DNA of 64,000 bases from Nostoc sp. FACHB-892 (lineage in GTDB: Bacteria; Cyanobacteriota; Cyanobacteriia; Cyanobacteriales; Nostocaceae). The position numbers and the translations under genes were made by a program. The stretch lies in contig NZ_JACJTR010000003.1 in NCBI RefSeq assembly GCF_014698795.1, forward strand, positions 372,001 to 436,000. Direction: 5' to 3'. The number at the start of each line of letters is the position of its first letter. The first letter of the stretch is position 1. The notes beneath the pieces are model-generated. The model worked only from the letters and a program-made list of their open reading frames with translations, was not told the origin of the DNA and made no database searches. Shown here piece by piece: positions 1 through 7,301 of the stretch.

Positions 1-699
1 GTTAAACACCGGATCTAGCTCGGTTTTTACTTCGTCTTCCGCGCTACCAGGTTTAACATCTACAAACTTTGCATTAGAGACTCCCTGAGAGGAACTGACA
101 TCGTTACGGTCAGACACAACTGTTGTAGAATCATTTGGGTTTGACAGCTTATGGAAGGGAAAATCTTCTTTTCTTAGCTGGTAATTTGGTGCGCCACCTA
201 CATTAAAAGCTGTATCTGGATTCGCTGTACGATCAGCGTTAATCCGCAAAAGCCCAGGAGATATCTGATTTTTGGATCTATTGTCGGCTCCAGCATGGAA
301 GTGACAAGTAGCACAGGAGGTCTGTCCGTCGCTCCCAACCTGCATATCCCAAAAAAGAGTTTTTCCTAATTTGATCGCGGCTACTTTGTTTTTTACAAAA
401 TCTCCAAGATTGTCAGGCTCCGGAACCGATACACTCTTAAGCGAAGCTGGCGGTTTCGTAACCTGTGCTGATACACTATTTCCAGCTATTACTGCTGCCA
501 GAATAATGGCAGCAATTGTTATAGTCTTTGAAAATTTTAATTCCGAGCGATTAAGCTTGCCATATCTAAATCTCCACCCTTGGCGCTTTATTTTTGTCAC
601 CAAAGATTTGAGCAAAAACCGACCTCTTGAAGTCAGTAACAAGTAAACTAATAAGCCTGTAATAAAAATTACTAAGCTTACTATGGGTAAAATTCCCAT
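1..699 (-). CDS. Di-haem cytochrome c peroxidase (MauG/CcpA-like), 5' part only
   Basis: The gene runs off the left edge, so only the N-terminal ~233 residues are present. From the ATG at 699 the protein starts with a membrane segment (about residues 2-22). After a basic stretch comes a second hydrophobic segment (about 58-77) ending in NSVSAQ, which could be a cleaved signal. The sequence TLFWDMQVGSDGQTSCATCH carries a covalent haem motif CATCH at about residue 129, in the context typical of bacterial di-haem peroxidases. That family reduces peroxide, or oxidises protein substrates, in the periplasm; the second haem domain would lie outside the window. The start is uncertain: ATG 738 and GTG 600 are in frame, and GTG 600 would give a simpler signal peptide. 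No clear Shine-Dalgarno sequence decides it. The family call is firm, the substrate unknown. Confidence 0.75.
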   Translation of the reverse strand, partial: MGILPIVSLVIFITGLLVYLLLTSRGRFLLKSLVTKIKRQGWRFRYGKLNRSELKFSKTITIAAIILAAVIAGNSVSAQVTKPPASLKSVSVPEPDNLGDFVKNKVAAIKLGKTLFWDMQVGSDGQTSCATCHFHAGADNRSKNQISPGLLRINADRTANPDTAFNVGGAPNYQLRKEDFPFHKLSNPNDSTTVVSDRNDVSSSQGVSNAKFVDVKPGSAEDEVKTELDPVFN

Positions 700-1075
700 A
701 TGTTTTTGTACTAGAACAACACCGGGAAAATTATACATCCGTAATTAAATTTCAAATGTAAGATTCTTGTAAAGAATTACAAATATTACAAATTTCATGT
801 AAACAAAAAATTCCATAGGACTACCAATAAATTGAGTAGGGTATAATAAGCTATTCTAGATTTATTTAACTGGCATTAATTAACTAGTACGTCACGGCAG
901 AAATAAGCAGACCATTGAAAATCACAAAAAAGCTTATTCCATAATACTTCTGACTTTTGTATTTTGACTTTGCCTTGTGGTACTAGGCTATTAAAATGCT
1001 TTATCTACAAGATTAAGTATGCAAATTAGATATGTTCTAATTTATCATCAGCCCTACTTTAAGTAAAATATTTTA
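700..1075. other. Divergent intergenic region
   Basis: This AT-rich spacer separates the minus-strand peroxidase gene from the plus-strand DMT exporter, so it should hold both promoters. I see no convincing operator, hairpin or small ORF. Residues 700-738 may be coding if the peroxidase starts at 738. Confidence 0.5.
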
Positions 1076-1999
1076 ATGTCACTACATCAAAGTTCTGGTC
1101 GCTGGCGCTTAGGGCTAGCTTTATCGCTATTAACGGTCTTATTGTGGGGAATTTTACCTATTGCTCTGACGATAACTTTGCAAGTACTTGATGTCTATAC
1201 AGTCATTTGGTTTCGCTTTTTTATATCTTTCTTACTGCTTGGTGTGTATTTAGGAATACGCGGTAAATTACCAAAGTTAAAACAACTGCGTTCTTCTTCT
1301 TGGAAATTATTAGCGATCGCTACACTCTTTTTAGGGATTAATTACTTTCTATTCATGCAAGGTTTAGCACTAACATCGCCTGCAAACGCTGAAGTTCTCA
1401 TTCAATTATCTACCCTTTTATTAGGTTTTGGAGGGTTAGTGATTTTTAAAGAACGTTATCGGCTGTATCAATGGATTGGTGTAAGTGTAATGGCTTGCGG
1501 TTATCTTTTATTTTTTCGAGAACAACTAACAAATTTAATTACAGCACATGGCACATACATACTAGGTAGTATTTTGATTGTGCTAGGAGCAATGGCATGG
1601 GCTATTTATGCTTTAGCACAAAAGCAGTTATTACAATCTTTATCTTCCCCTAGTATCATGCTGATTATTTACGGAGGCTGTGCTTTATTATTCACTCCTC
1701 TAGCTAACATAAAATCACTTTTTATACTTGATACTTTCCATTTATTAATACTGATTTTTTGTGCTTTGAATACTTTAATCGCTTACGGTGCTTTTGCCGA
1801 AGCCTTAGAACATTGGGAAGCATCACGAGTCAGTGCAGTATTAGCTTTAGCTCCCATTGTGACATTAATATCAGTCGCGGTTGTATCAGTTATTGCTCCT
1901 AGTTGGATACCATTAGAACACTTCAGCTTCATAGCAATATTAGGTGCGGGTTTAGTAGTTACAGGTTCAGTAGCGATCGCACTGGGAAAAACTAATTAA
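1076..1999 (+). CDS. DMT-superfamily (EamA) transporter
   Basis: A 307-residue, very hydrophobic protein with about ten membrane segments arranged as two EamA repeats (roughly residues 15-145 and 160-300), the usual size of drug/metabolite exporters. Family-typical stretches are LLWGILPIALTITLQ near the N terminus, ALTSPANAEVLIQLSTLL before the middle of repeat 1, and a polytopic second half ending in a short hydrophilic tail. Members export or import small metabolites such as amino acids or purines, and the substrate cannot be read from sequence. The ATG at 1076 is followed at once by a basic segment and helix 1. It is monocistronic by spacing. A HIP1 site lies inside the gene. Confidence 0.85.
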   Translation: MSLHQSSGRWRLGLALSLLTVLLWGILPIALTITLQVLDVYTVIWFRFFISFLLLGVYLGIRGKLPKLKQLRSSSWKLLAIATLFLGINYFLFMQGLALTSPANAEVLIQLSTLLLGFGGLVIFKERYRLYQWIGVSVMACGYLLFFREQLTNLITAHGTYILGSILIVLGAMAWAIYALAQKQLLQSLSSPSIMLIIYGGCALLFTPLANIKSLFILDTFHLLILIFCALNTLIAYGAFAEALEHWEASRVSAVLALAPIVTLISVAVVSVIAPSWIPLEHFSFIAILGAGLVVTGSVAIALGKTN

Positions 2000-2398
2000 C
2001 AAGAATACCTTTCAGGATTTATACTGGCTTTTTCATTGAGTGAATTTGTGCCATCTTCAAAGCTACAATATAAATACTGAGGCAGAGTATTTTTTATTTG
2101 TTATGATTTGATAGTGAAGGCAAACTACGAGAGTCAGCCTCTTATAAGATGGATATTTTACCCATCTACTTGACTCTGTAGTATCTGATTTTTGACCTTA
2201 TAGCCAAGAAGCAAAATTCTTGAAGAAGAATTCAGAAATCAGAATTTAGTAGTCAGAATTAATTATTAGAGCAGTCTAACTCCTAAATTCTGTTTTGATA
2301 TAAATCCAGGCTAATAACTTTAAGTAAACCAAGCAGGGCGCCCGAATAACTACCAAAGCCAACACCTGATAAAACCAGACCACCGAAATAGTTGAGCG
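2000..2398. other. Intergenic region with short A/T-rich repeats
   Basis: A 399-base spacer between two plus-strand genes. Around 2216-2290 it contains degenerate repeats of the type 'aattcagaatt' and 'agaatttagtagtcagaatt', common intergenic filler in Nostoc-type genomes. I see no RNA gene and no supported ORF. Confidence 0.4.
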
Positions 2399-4108
2399 AT
2401 GAATAGTTTGTTTGGTAATTGGGCCAGCACCCTGAGAAAAAATTCTCTATTGCTGGTTCTTTCAATGGTGCTGCCAACATTTGGAATTAGTAATTCTTTA
2501 TTGGCAGCAGAGCAGATTTATGCATCTTATTCAGCTTTAGAGCTTTCCATTTCAGTCACTACTTTAGAAAACTACGCTAAAACAGGTGTAATTAACGAAG
2601 ATTTGGCAGCTTATCAGCAATATCTGCCTCTACAACAGCTTCAAGAATTGCGACAGATTTTACTCAATCGTGTAAAAGTTAGTCCAGTAGTAGTTTCGCA
2701 ACTTCTCTACACACCGCAAGGAGAATTTTTGCTGCAACGGTTGGCGCGAGTCATTAAAAGCAGTCACCCAGAACCAGGATTTAATACCTTGCGTTCGGCG
2801 CTAATTTTAGCTTCTGCGGAATCGGGAGGGTTGACACTTTTGAATGTGTTACGTAAATATCCCGCAAGCAGCATTCGCCTTGATGTCGCAGAGACTTTGG
2901 AAATAGCTACGGAATTGGAGAAACTTGTTAACCAAACTCATCTGGCGATCGCAGCAGTTTCCCAAGGGTCTAAAATAGAAGCTGCTACTATCAAACAACC
3001 AAATTTATCGCAATTACCTGATTTACAAGTTCCGGGAAAGTTGAAGTCGCAAAAATACACCCTAAAGTTTTTTGACTCAACGCGTAATCGGCTTTTATTA
3101 ACTGATGTTTATATTCCCAATGTCCAGAATAACGCACCCATAATTGTGATTTCTCACGGCTTGGGTTTAGATAGCAGCAACTTTCAATATTTAGCCACTC
3201 ACCTAGCTTCTTACGGATTCACTGTCGTCGTTCCCAATCATCCTGGTAGTGATGCTAAACAATTACATTCTATGTTGAATAGACGCACCAGCGAAATAGC
3301 AGAACCAAGTGAATTTAAAGACAGACCTCTAGATGTCACATATATCCTGAATCAATTGGAAAAAGATAATCAATCTGATTCACGGTTTAAAGGTCGCCTA
3401 AATCTGCAACAAGTGGGAGTATTTGGTCAATCATTGGGAGGCTACACAGCCTTAGCCCTAGCAGGCGCTAAAATCAACTTTGAGCAGCTAGAACAAGACT
3501 GTCAACCAGCAGCACTGCAAAATACCTGGAATATGTCTTTACTGCTTCAGTGTCGCGCTTTAGAATTGAGCATCAGCAAATCTGGCAAGGATTATAACCT
3601 GCGAGATGAGAGAGTGAAAGCTGCGATCGCAGTTAATCCTATTACTAGTTCTATTTTCGGCAAAGCTGGCTTAAGCCAAATTAAAACTCCAGTGATGATT
3701 GTCAGTAGTAGTGATGATACAGTTGCACCAGCTTTATCGGAGCAAATTCTACCTTTCTCTTGGCTTGCAAATTCACAAAAGTATCTCGTCATGCTTGTAG
3801 GTGGCACTCACTTTTCCACCATTGGTAATGGCAACCCCGCAAATCAACAAGTAGCATTACCTGCCGATATGATTGGCGATGCCTCCCAAGCGCGTCGTTA
3901 CATGAATGTTTTGAGTTTACCTTTCTTCCAAACTTATGTTGTCGGAAAACCGCAATATATTTCTTACCTAAACGCCGCTTACACTCAAAGCATTTCTAGT
4001 AAGTCGCTTGGTTTGAATCTCGTCAAATCATTCAATACAACCGAATTAGCACAACTGCTGGATATTAAAGGAGCCAAACCCGCAAAAAAAAACTCCCCAA
4101 CACCATAG
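2399..4108 (+). CDS. Secreted alpha/beta hydrolase with N-terminal DUF1400 domain
   Basis: A 569-residue protein. Residues 1-37 form a signal peptide (hydrophobic LLLVLSMVLPTFGI, then LLAAEQ), so it is probably periplasmic or membrane-associated. Residues ~38-165 resemble the cyanobacterial DUF1400 module that precedes alpha/beta hydrolases. The hydrolase core starts with VISHGLGLDSSNFQYLATHL (oxyanion region). The nucleophile elbow is GQSLGG with Ser at about residue 345, a candidate acid is Asp in SSSDDTVAP, and the candidate base is His in GGTHFS. Substrates of this family (esters, lipids, possibly chlorophyll derivatives) are not established. The gene stands alone, followed by a repeat-rich spacer. 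The ATG at 2399 directly precedes the signal peptide. Confidence 0.8.
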   Translation: MNSLFGNWASTLRKNSLLLVLSMVLPTFGISNSLLAAEQIYASYSALELSISVTTLENYAKTGVINEDLAAYQQYLPLQQLQELRQILLNRVKVSPVVVSQLLYTPQGEFLLQRLARVIKSSHPEPGFNTLRSALILASAESGGLTLLNVLRKYPASSIRLDVAETLEIATELEKLVNQTHLAIAAVSQGSKIEAATIKQPNLSQLPDLQVPGKLKSQKYTLKFFDSTRNRLLLTDVYIPNVQNNAPIIVISHGLGLDSSNFQYLATHLASYGFTVVVPNHPGSDAKQLHSMLNRRTSEIAEPSEFKDRPLDVTYILNQLEKDNQSDSRFKGRLNLQQVGVFGQSLGGYTALALAGAKINFEQLEQDCQPAALQNTWNMSLLLQCRALELSISKSGKDYNLRDERVKAAIAVNPITSSIFGKAGLSQIKTPVMIVSSSDDTVAPALSEQILPFSWLANSQKYLVMLVGGTHFSTIGNGNPANQQVALPADMIGDASQARRYMNVLSLPFFQTYVVGKPQYISYLNAAYTQSISSKSLGLNLVKSFNTTELAQLLDIKGAKPAKKNSPTP

Positions 4109-4218
4109 TCAGCTTCGGATTTTGGATGTTGGATATTGGTGTTGCATTGCTGCATGTAATGATTTTTATTTGACTTTGTACAAATGTAATTAATCGAAGC
4201 ATCCCAAATCTATTAGAG

Positions 4219-4541
4219 CTTACGCAGAATAGATCCCCCAACCCCCTTAAAAAGGGGGCTTTTCAGATCCTCCCTTTTTAAGGGCAGGGCTGTTTCACTC
4301 CATTTCAAACAGGATTTGTCAAGATGGTTAGCGAGAAAATTGTAAGTAAGCGTAACGATGAGATGAACATTTAATCACTTAAATATCAGTAAAATAGTTT
4401 ATTTTCTCGGCACGCGGGTAACAAAATAACCAATTTTTAATTGCTAGAACCCTTGCTTTTAAAGCTCTTTAGGGAATGAAACAGCCCTGCTTAAAAAGGG
4501 GGGTTAGGGGGGATCGAGGTTTTAGATTTTCACTGCGTAAG
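4219..4541. repeat. Outer miniature inverted-repeat element with cttacgca ends
   Basis: The left end reads cttacgca (4219-4226) and is followed by a C-rich tract and a ttaaaaaggggg tract. The right end (4534-4541) is the exact complement, tgcgtaag, preceded by the matching G-rich tract (4495-4513). This gives a non-autonomous element of about 114 bases once the inner insertion is removed. No transposase is encoded. Single copies of the cttacgca end motif also occur near 31068 and 60113, which suggests a family in this genome. Confidence 0.6.
4282..4490. mobile_element. Nested 209-bp MITE flanked by TTAA
   Basis: Two terminal inverted repeats of about 18 bases, GCAGGGCTGTTTCACTCC at the left and the complement of GCAGGGCTGTTTCATTCC at the right, bound this segment. 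TTAA occurs immediately outside both ends (4278-4281 and 4491-4494). Removing the element and one TTAA restores a perfect palindrome CCCTTTTTAAAAAGGG inside the outer element. This is strong internal evidence for insertion with TTAA duplication. There is no ORF of note inside, so it is non-autonomous. Confidence 0.7.
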
Positions 4542-4580
4542 TCCTATCTATAAAGCAATACGCTTGGGTTAATAAAAATT

Positions 4581-4654
4581 GTAGATTGGGTTAAGCAAAG
4601 TGGAATCCAACAAAGCCCCGGAAACGTTGGGTTTCATTGCTCAAGCCAACCTAC
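4581..4654. repeat. Hairpin-forming palindromic repeat (gtagattgggtt type)
   Basis: The 74-base stretch starts gtagattgggtt and ends with its near complement aagccaacctac, with further pairing of the inner arms around a GC-rich centre. As RNA it would fold into one long imperfect hairpin. Such extragenic palindromes are common in cyanobacteria. It lies between the MITE pair and the next dispersed repeat. Confidence 0.55.
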
Positions 4655-4688
4655 ACAACTTAATTATTAAACGAACCGCCAAGTACGC

Positions 4689-4735
4689 CTTCTCTGCGAG
4701 AGGCTTCCGCCAACGCGAAGCGTCTTGTAGAGAAG
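4689..4735. repeat. Small dispersed palindromic repeat (cttctct...agagaag)
   Basis: An imperfect palindrome beginning cttctctgcgagaggc and ending cgtcttgtagagaag. A related copy lies inside the kinase gene at 11108-11150 and a degenerate one near 26690. It belongs to the small dispersed repeat class of Nostoc-type genomes. Confidence 0.6.
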
Positions 4736-4779
4736 AGAGAAGGAGTAATAATTTAGTACAAGCTTATAGAGAATTGGTA

Positions 4780-6999
4780 TTAGACAATCGCTAAATTAGT
4801 TAAGTCGCCTTTATAGCCACTAATCTCAATAACAGCATCCGTGAGGGCAGAAAATCCATTAGTACTATCATTGAGTGCTACAAAAGTCCGCCCATTACTG
4901 CTTGTACCTAAGGTAAAAGTTGCAGCACCTTTAGCCACAAAAGCAGTTGTAGTCAATATTTGTTGTACGTCTGACAGATTCAAACTTGCAACAGGGCCAA
5001 GTTGAAGCAAATTGGTGGTAGAAACTGCATTTAGACCATTAATTTTATCTTCATCGATTTTCAAGTCAGTAATTTTATCAAAACCATACAGCAGCGAATC
5101 ACTTAGGTTATTGATTACAAATTTATCATTCCCATAACTGCCTGTCAGGGTATCACTACCAGCGCCACCGTTGAGGATGTCATTACCGTTACCACCAACT
5201 AGCTTGTCATTTCCTGCTAATCCAAATAGTTTATTGTTGCCGTTTTTCCCGAAAATTTGGTCATTGCCAGTTCCACCAGTGAGTGTATCTTTACAGTTGC
5301 TATCGTATAGGGTTTTGTTCGGTACATTTGCATCGTTGGTGGTTGTACTGAGCAGTTGACCGTTGGCATCATATAAATAACTGGCAACTGCATCAATAAT
5401 ACCATCGCTGTTATTGTCAATATCTGCTGAAGTCAGTTTGCCATTGGCATCGTAGTTGTAAGTGGTAATCTCGTCACCGAGGCTATCATTATTTTTGTCA
5501 ACTACCTGTGCAGTGAGTTTGCCCTTAGCATCGTAAGTGTAAGCAGTTACCTCATCAATGATGCCATCACGATTATTATCAATCTTTTGTGTAGTTAGTT
5601 TTCCCTTAGCATCATAGCTATAGATACCAACCGCATCAATTACACCATCATTATTGAAGTCATAACTGGCGGTTGTGCGTCCATAGGTATAGGTTACAAC
5701 ATCATCAACTATGCCGTCGGTCTTGAAATCATAGGGAGGATTATTAATTTCGCTATCGCCTTTGTAGTCACTGCTATAAAATGTCAGATTCCCGTTGGCA
5801 TCATAAGTATACTTTCTGAACCTATCAGCTATGCCGTCGCCATTGTAGTCTTCACTTTCGGATGTTTTGTTACCGTTGGCATCATAAGTATAGGTATAGA
5901 CATAATCAATTAAGGGGTAGCCAGTTTCGCTAATAATGGCATAATCAGCTATGCCGTTGCCGTTATAGTCTGTGCTTTCCGATGTCAGGTTGCCGCTGAC
6001 ATCATAAGTATAGGTTGTGACCCTATTACGGCTGCCGTAAGCGTTGCTGAAGGTATACTCTGTTTCTGATGTTTTGTTGCCCTTGGCATCATAAGTATAG
6101 GTTGCGACATAATCAGCAATGCCGTCGCCATCGCCGTCAAGAGTTTCTGATGTTTTGTTGCCCTTGGCATCATAAATATAGGTTCTGACATAATCAGCAA
6201 TGCCGTCGTCGTTGTAGTCACTACTAGATGTAAGATTGCCCTTGGCATCATAAGTTTCGACATAATCAGTGATGCCGTCGCCCTTGTCGTCACGACTAAA
6301 GGATGTCTTGTTACCGTTGGCATCATAAGTAGAGATTCTGACCTCATCGGCAATGCCGTCACCGTTGTTGTCAATACTTTCGGATGTCAGGTTGCCCTTG
6401 GCATCATAAGTATAGGTTCTGACATAATCAGCAATGCCGTCACCGTTGTTGTCAATACTTTCGGATGTTTCCTTGCCGTTGGCATCATAAGTATAAGTAT
6501 AAAAAGTATAAGTATCGACATCAGCAATGCCGTCGCCGTTGTCGTCAAGACTATAGGATATCTGGTTGCCCTTGGCATCATAAGTAGAGGTTCTGACATA
6601 ATCAGCAATGCCGTCGCCGTTGTCGTCACGACTATAGGATGTCTCCTTGCCGTTGGCATCATAAGTATAAGTTTCGATATAATCGGCGAGCCCATCGCCG
6701 TTAGTGTCACGATTTAAGGATGTCTGCTTACCATTGACATCATAAGTAGAAGTTTCGACATAATCAGCGATGCCATCGCCGTTGCTGTCACGACTCAAGA
6801 ATATCTGCTTACCCCTAGCATCATAAGCAGAGGTTCTGACCTCATCAGCGATGCCGTCGCCGTTGTAGTCAGAGCTTACGGATGTCAGGTTATAGCCGTA
6901 GTTAATAACTGAGTCTATTGTCCCATCACTGTTGTTGTCTATGCTCTGGGATATGAGTTGACCGTCGGCATCGTAAGTATAAGTTGTAGTTGAGGTCAT
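4780..6999 (-). CDS. Large calcium-binding repeat protein with RTX block and bluetail C terminus
   Basis: A 739-residue protein built from about 19 tandem units of 26-30 residues (residues ~1-560). Each unit couples a DxNGDGIAD loop (an EF-hand/TSP3-like calcium ligand pattern) to a YTYDANGN strand resembling YD/RHS repeats. Next come about five glycine-rich RTX nonapeptides (GGTGNDQIFG, GGNGNDILNG and similar, ~570-620). The C-terminal ~100 residues end in EISGYKGDLTNLAIV, matching the bluetail-type surface protein end. There is no N-terminal signal peptide, consistent with type I secretion via a C-terminal signal, which is how RTX proteins leave the cell. A probable extracellular or surface, Ca2+-stabilised protein of unknown role. 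AGGA lies upstream of the ATG at 6999. Repeat number may vary between strains. Confidence 0.8.
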   Translation of the reverse strand: MTSTTTYTYDADGQLISQSIDNNSDGTIDSVINYGYNLTSVSSDYNGDGIADEVRTSAYDARGKQIFLSRDSNGDGIADYVETSTYDVNGKQTSLNRDTNGDGLADYIETYTYDANGKETSYSRDDNGDGIADYVRTSTYDAKGNQISYSLDDNGDGIADVDTYTFYTYTYDANGKETSESIDNNGDGIADYVRTYTYDAKGNLTSESIDNNGDGIADEVRISTYDANGNKTSFSRDDKGDGITDYVETYDAKGNLTSSSDYNDDGIADYVRTYIYDAKGNKTSETLDGDGDGIADYVATYTYDAKGNKTSETEYTFSNAYGSRNRVTTYTYDVSGNLTSESTDYNGNGIADYAIISETGYPLIDYVYTYTYDANGNKTSESEDYNGDGIADRFRKYTYDANGNLTFYSSDYKGDSEINNPPYDFKTDGIVDDVVTYTYGRTTASYDFNNDGVIDAVGIYSYDAKGKLTTQKIDNNRDGIIDEVTAYTYDAKGKLTAQVVDKNNDSLGDEITTYNYDANGKLTSADIDNNSDGIIDAVASYLYDANGQLLSTTTNDANVPNKTLYDSNCKDTLTGGTGNDQIFGKNGNNKLFGLAGNDKLVGGNGNDILNGGAGSDTLTGSYGNDKFVINNLSDSLLYGFDKITDLKIDEDKINGLNAVSTTNLLQLGPVASLNLSDVQQILTTTAFVAKGAATFTLGTSSNGRTFVALNDSTNGFSALTDAVIEISGYKGDLTNLAIV

Positions 7000-7301
7000 A
7001 AACTTATGTTCCTAAATAAATATTTGTATAGCTCCAGTTGTGAAGTGGTATGTCTTTTAATCACATTTATTATTTTTTTAAGAGCAGTAGCGAAAATACT
7101 GAATATCAACATTCTAACAGCATCATAAATGCTTTACAGTCGATTATGAATCCAGTAATTACTCGGTTGCAGTAAATACCCTTATTCTGTTGATAAAATT
7201 TACAAAAAAATTCCTCACATTCATCCTTATCGGCATATACTTTAAAGAAATGTGACATTTAATTGCGCTATTGTAAAAATCAGCTTTACATAAGTTGATT
7301 T
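7000..7301. other. Divergent promoter region of the repeat protein and the phytochrome
   Basis: About 300 AT-rich bases between two outward-pointing genes. Both promoters should lie here. I recognise no defined operator or RNA element. Confidence 0.4.

Noticed and set aside
4600..4794. 64-codon plus-strand ORF in the repeat-rich spacer
   Set aside because: It consists of the palindromic repeat and the dispersed repeat; no protein-like conservation.
5985..6710. Long minus-strand alternative frames rich in Met/Thr/Ala inside the repeat-protein gene
   Set aside because: They are out-of-frame shadows caused by the periodic repeats; the in-frame protein has clear motifs.
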